NCBI GenBank assembly: GCA_016870695.1
Contig: VGAV01000135.1
Location: 1 to 6,666 of the forward strand
DNA: 6,666 bases
Source: Actinomycetota bacterium
Lineage (GTDB): Bacteria; Actinomycetota; Actinomycetes; Actinomycetales; Microbacteriaceae
Reading direction: 5' to 3'
Shown piece by piece: positions 6,048 to 6,666 of the stretch. The stretch's first letter is position 1, and each line of letters opens with the position of its first letter. Below the pieces are notes generated by a model. That model saw nothing but the letters and a program-made list of their open reading frames with translations, did no database searches and was not told where the DNA came from. Position numbers and translations under genes: made by a program.

Positions 6048-6666
6048 TCAGAAGCTCCGGGGATTCCATGCCACCCTCGACAACTGGGCCGTGTCGGCCC
6101 GGCTGACGACCGGGAGTCCGGCGGCGATGAGCGCCGCGCGGAGCGGGGCGACCTGCAGGATCCCGGCGTAGTCCCATCGCGCGAACCGCCAGCCGGCGCG
6201 GCGCAGCGCGTCTTCGCGCCGCTTCTCCGCCCGCAGCGCGCGAGCGTCCCCGTCGTACTTGGCCCATCCGTCCGCCTCGCCGATCACGCGGTATGCGGGC
6301 CAGCAGAAGTCCGAGCGGTAACGCCGGCCCTCGGCGAGGTGCTCGACCTGCATGTCGGGCGCGGGGAAGCCGCACCACTCGATCACTGCGCGGCTGAGGG
6401 ACTCGGCGACCGACTCGGCGCGACTGTCGACGCGGGGCAGGACCCAGGTCATCCGTCGTGCGCCCCAGCGGTTGCGCTGGCCCGCGGCGTGCGCTTCGAG
6501 GGCGCCGGGTGCGATCAGCCCCGCGTGCGCTGCGGCGTCGGCGACGGCCAGGGCCATCGCCGGCGGCAGCGTCCGCGCGAGGTCGATGACGGTATCGAGG
6601 GCGGTCGACACGGTGATGCCGTCGTCGCTCTCCACCTCGCGAGGCATTCGACTGGTGTGGGCCGTG
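6048..6666 (-). CDS. DUF559/Vsr-like endonuclease-domain protein (5' part outside window)
   Basis: A minus-strand gene whose frame stays open to the window end. The first in-window ATG (6645-6647) gives 199 residues, but six more open codons lie upstream and family members are usually longer, so I read it as cut. Counting from that Met, residues 10-50 (VSTALDTVIDLARTLPPAMALAVADAAAHAGLI) resemble the linker region that follows an AbiEi-like N-terminus in many actinobacterial proteins. Residues 75-175 look like the DUF559/Vsr-type PD-(D/E)XK nuclease fold: Glu82 in AESVAESLSR, Asp113 in YRSDFCWP, Glu124 and Asp126 in VIGEADGWAKY, then EKRREDALRRAGWRFARWDY. The putative metal-binding acids are all kept, so it may be active on nucleic acid. 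Its biological role is unknown. It converges on nusG and is separated from it by the 5907-5942 hairpin. Confidence 0.75.
   Translation of the reverse strand, partial: TAHTSRMPREVESDDGITVSTALDTVIDLARTLPPAMALAVADAAAHAGLIAPGALEAHAAGQRNRWGARRMTWVLPRVDSRAESVAESLSRAVIEWCGFPAPDMQVEHLAEGRRYRSDFCWPAYRVIGEADGWAKYDGDARALRAEKRREDALRRAGWRFARWDYAGILQVAPLRAALIAAGLPVVSRADTAQLSRVAWNPRSF

Overview
The window is high-GC DNA, with G/C at most third codon positions, ATGA stop/start overlaps, a GTG start on nusG and the order tRNA-Trp, secE, nusG. These features point to an actinobacterium, most likely of the Microbacteriaceae (Microbacterium-like). The family-level placement is an inference from codon style and from the look of the NusG N-terminus; no database was searched.

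Positions 1-4110 hold a tightly packed plus-strand operon. It contains the 3' end of a flavin amine oxidase of putrescine-oxidase type, a two-domain universal stress protein, a 12-helix APC-family amino acid/polyamine permease, and an aldehyde dehydrogenase resembling succinate-semialdehyde dehydrogenases of the Sad/GabD2 type. The first three genes overlap by 4 bases at each junction, and the dehydrogenase follows after 22 bases with its own strong ribosome binding site. Together they fit import of a polyamine or related amine, oxidative deamination to an aldehyde, and NAD(P)-dependent oxidation of that aldehyde or of succinate semialdehyde. A stem-loop without a T tract follows the last gene.

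Positions 4111-5942 are the core-cell part: a short spacer with a possible promoter, tRNA-Trp(CCA), secE (Sec translocon subunit) and nusG (transcription elongation factor), closed by a strong GC-rich hairpin. NusG carries an extreme acidic N-terminal extension of about 180 residues, as long as a whole E. coli NusG.

Positions 5943-6666 run the other way. A minus-strand gene, cut by the window end, encodes a protein with a C-terminal DUF559/Vsr-like (PD-(D/E)XK) endonuclease fold of the kind often found behind AbiEi-like N-termini in actinobacteria. It sits convergently right after nusG, where rplK-rplA would be expected in most bacteria.

I see no mobile element, CRISPR array, integrase or clearly undescribed system. 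The points most worth a second look are the interrupted nusG/rplK neighbourhood with the nuclease-like gene, the NusG acidic extension, the stress protein embedded in an amine catabolic operon, and an enriched heptamer (GGCATCC/GGATGCC) spread over the window.
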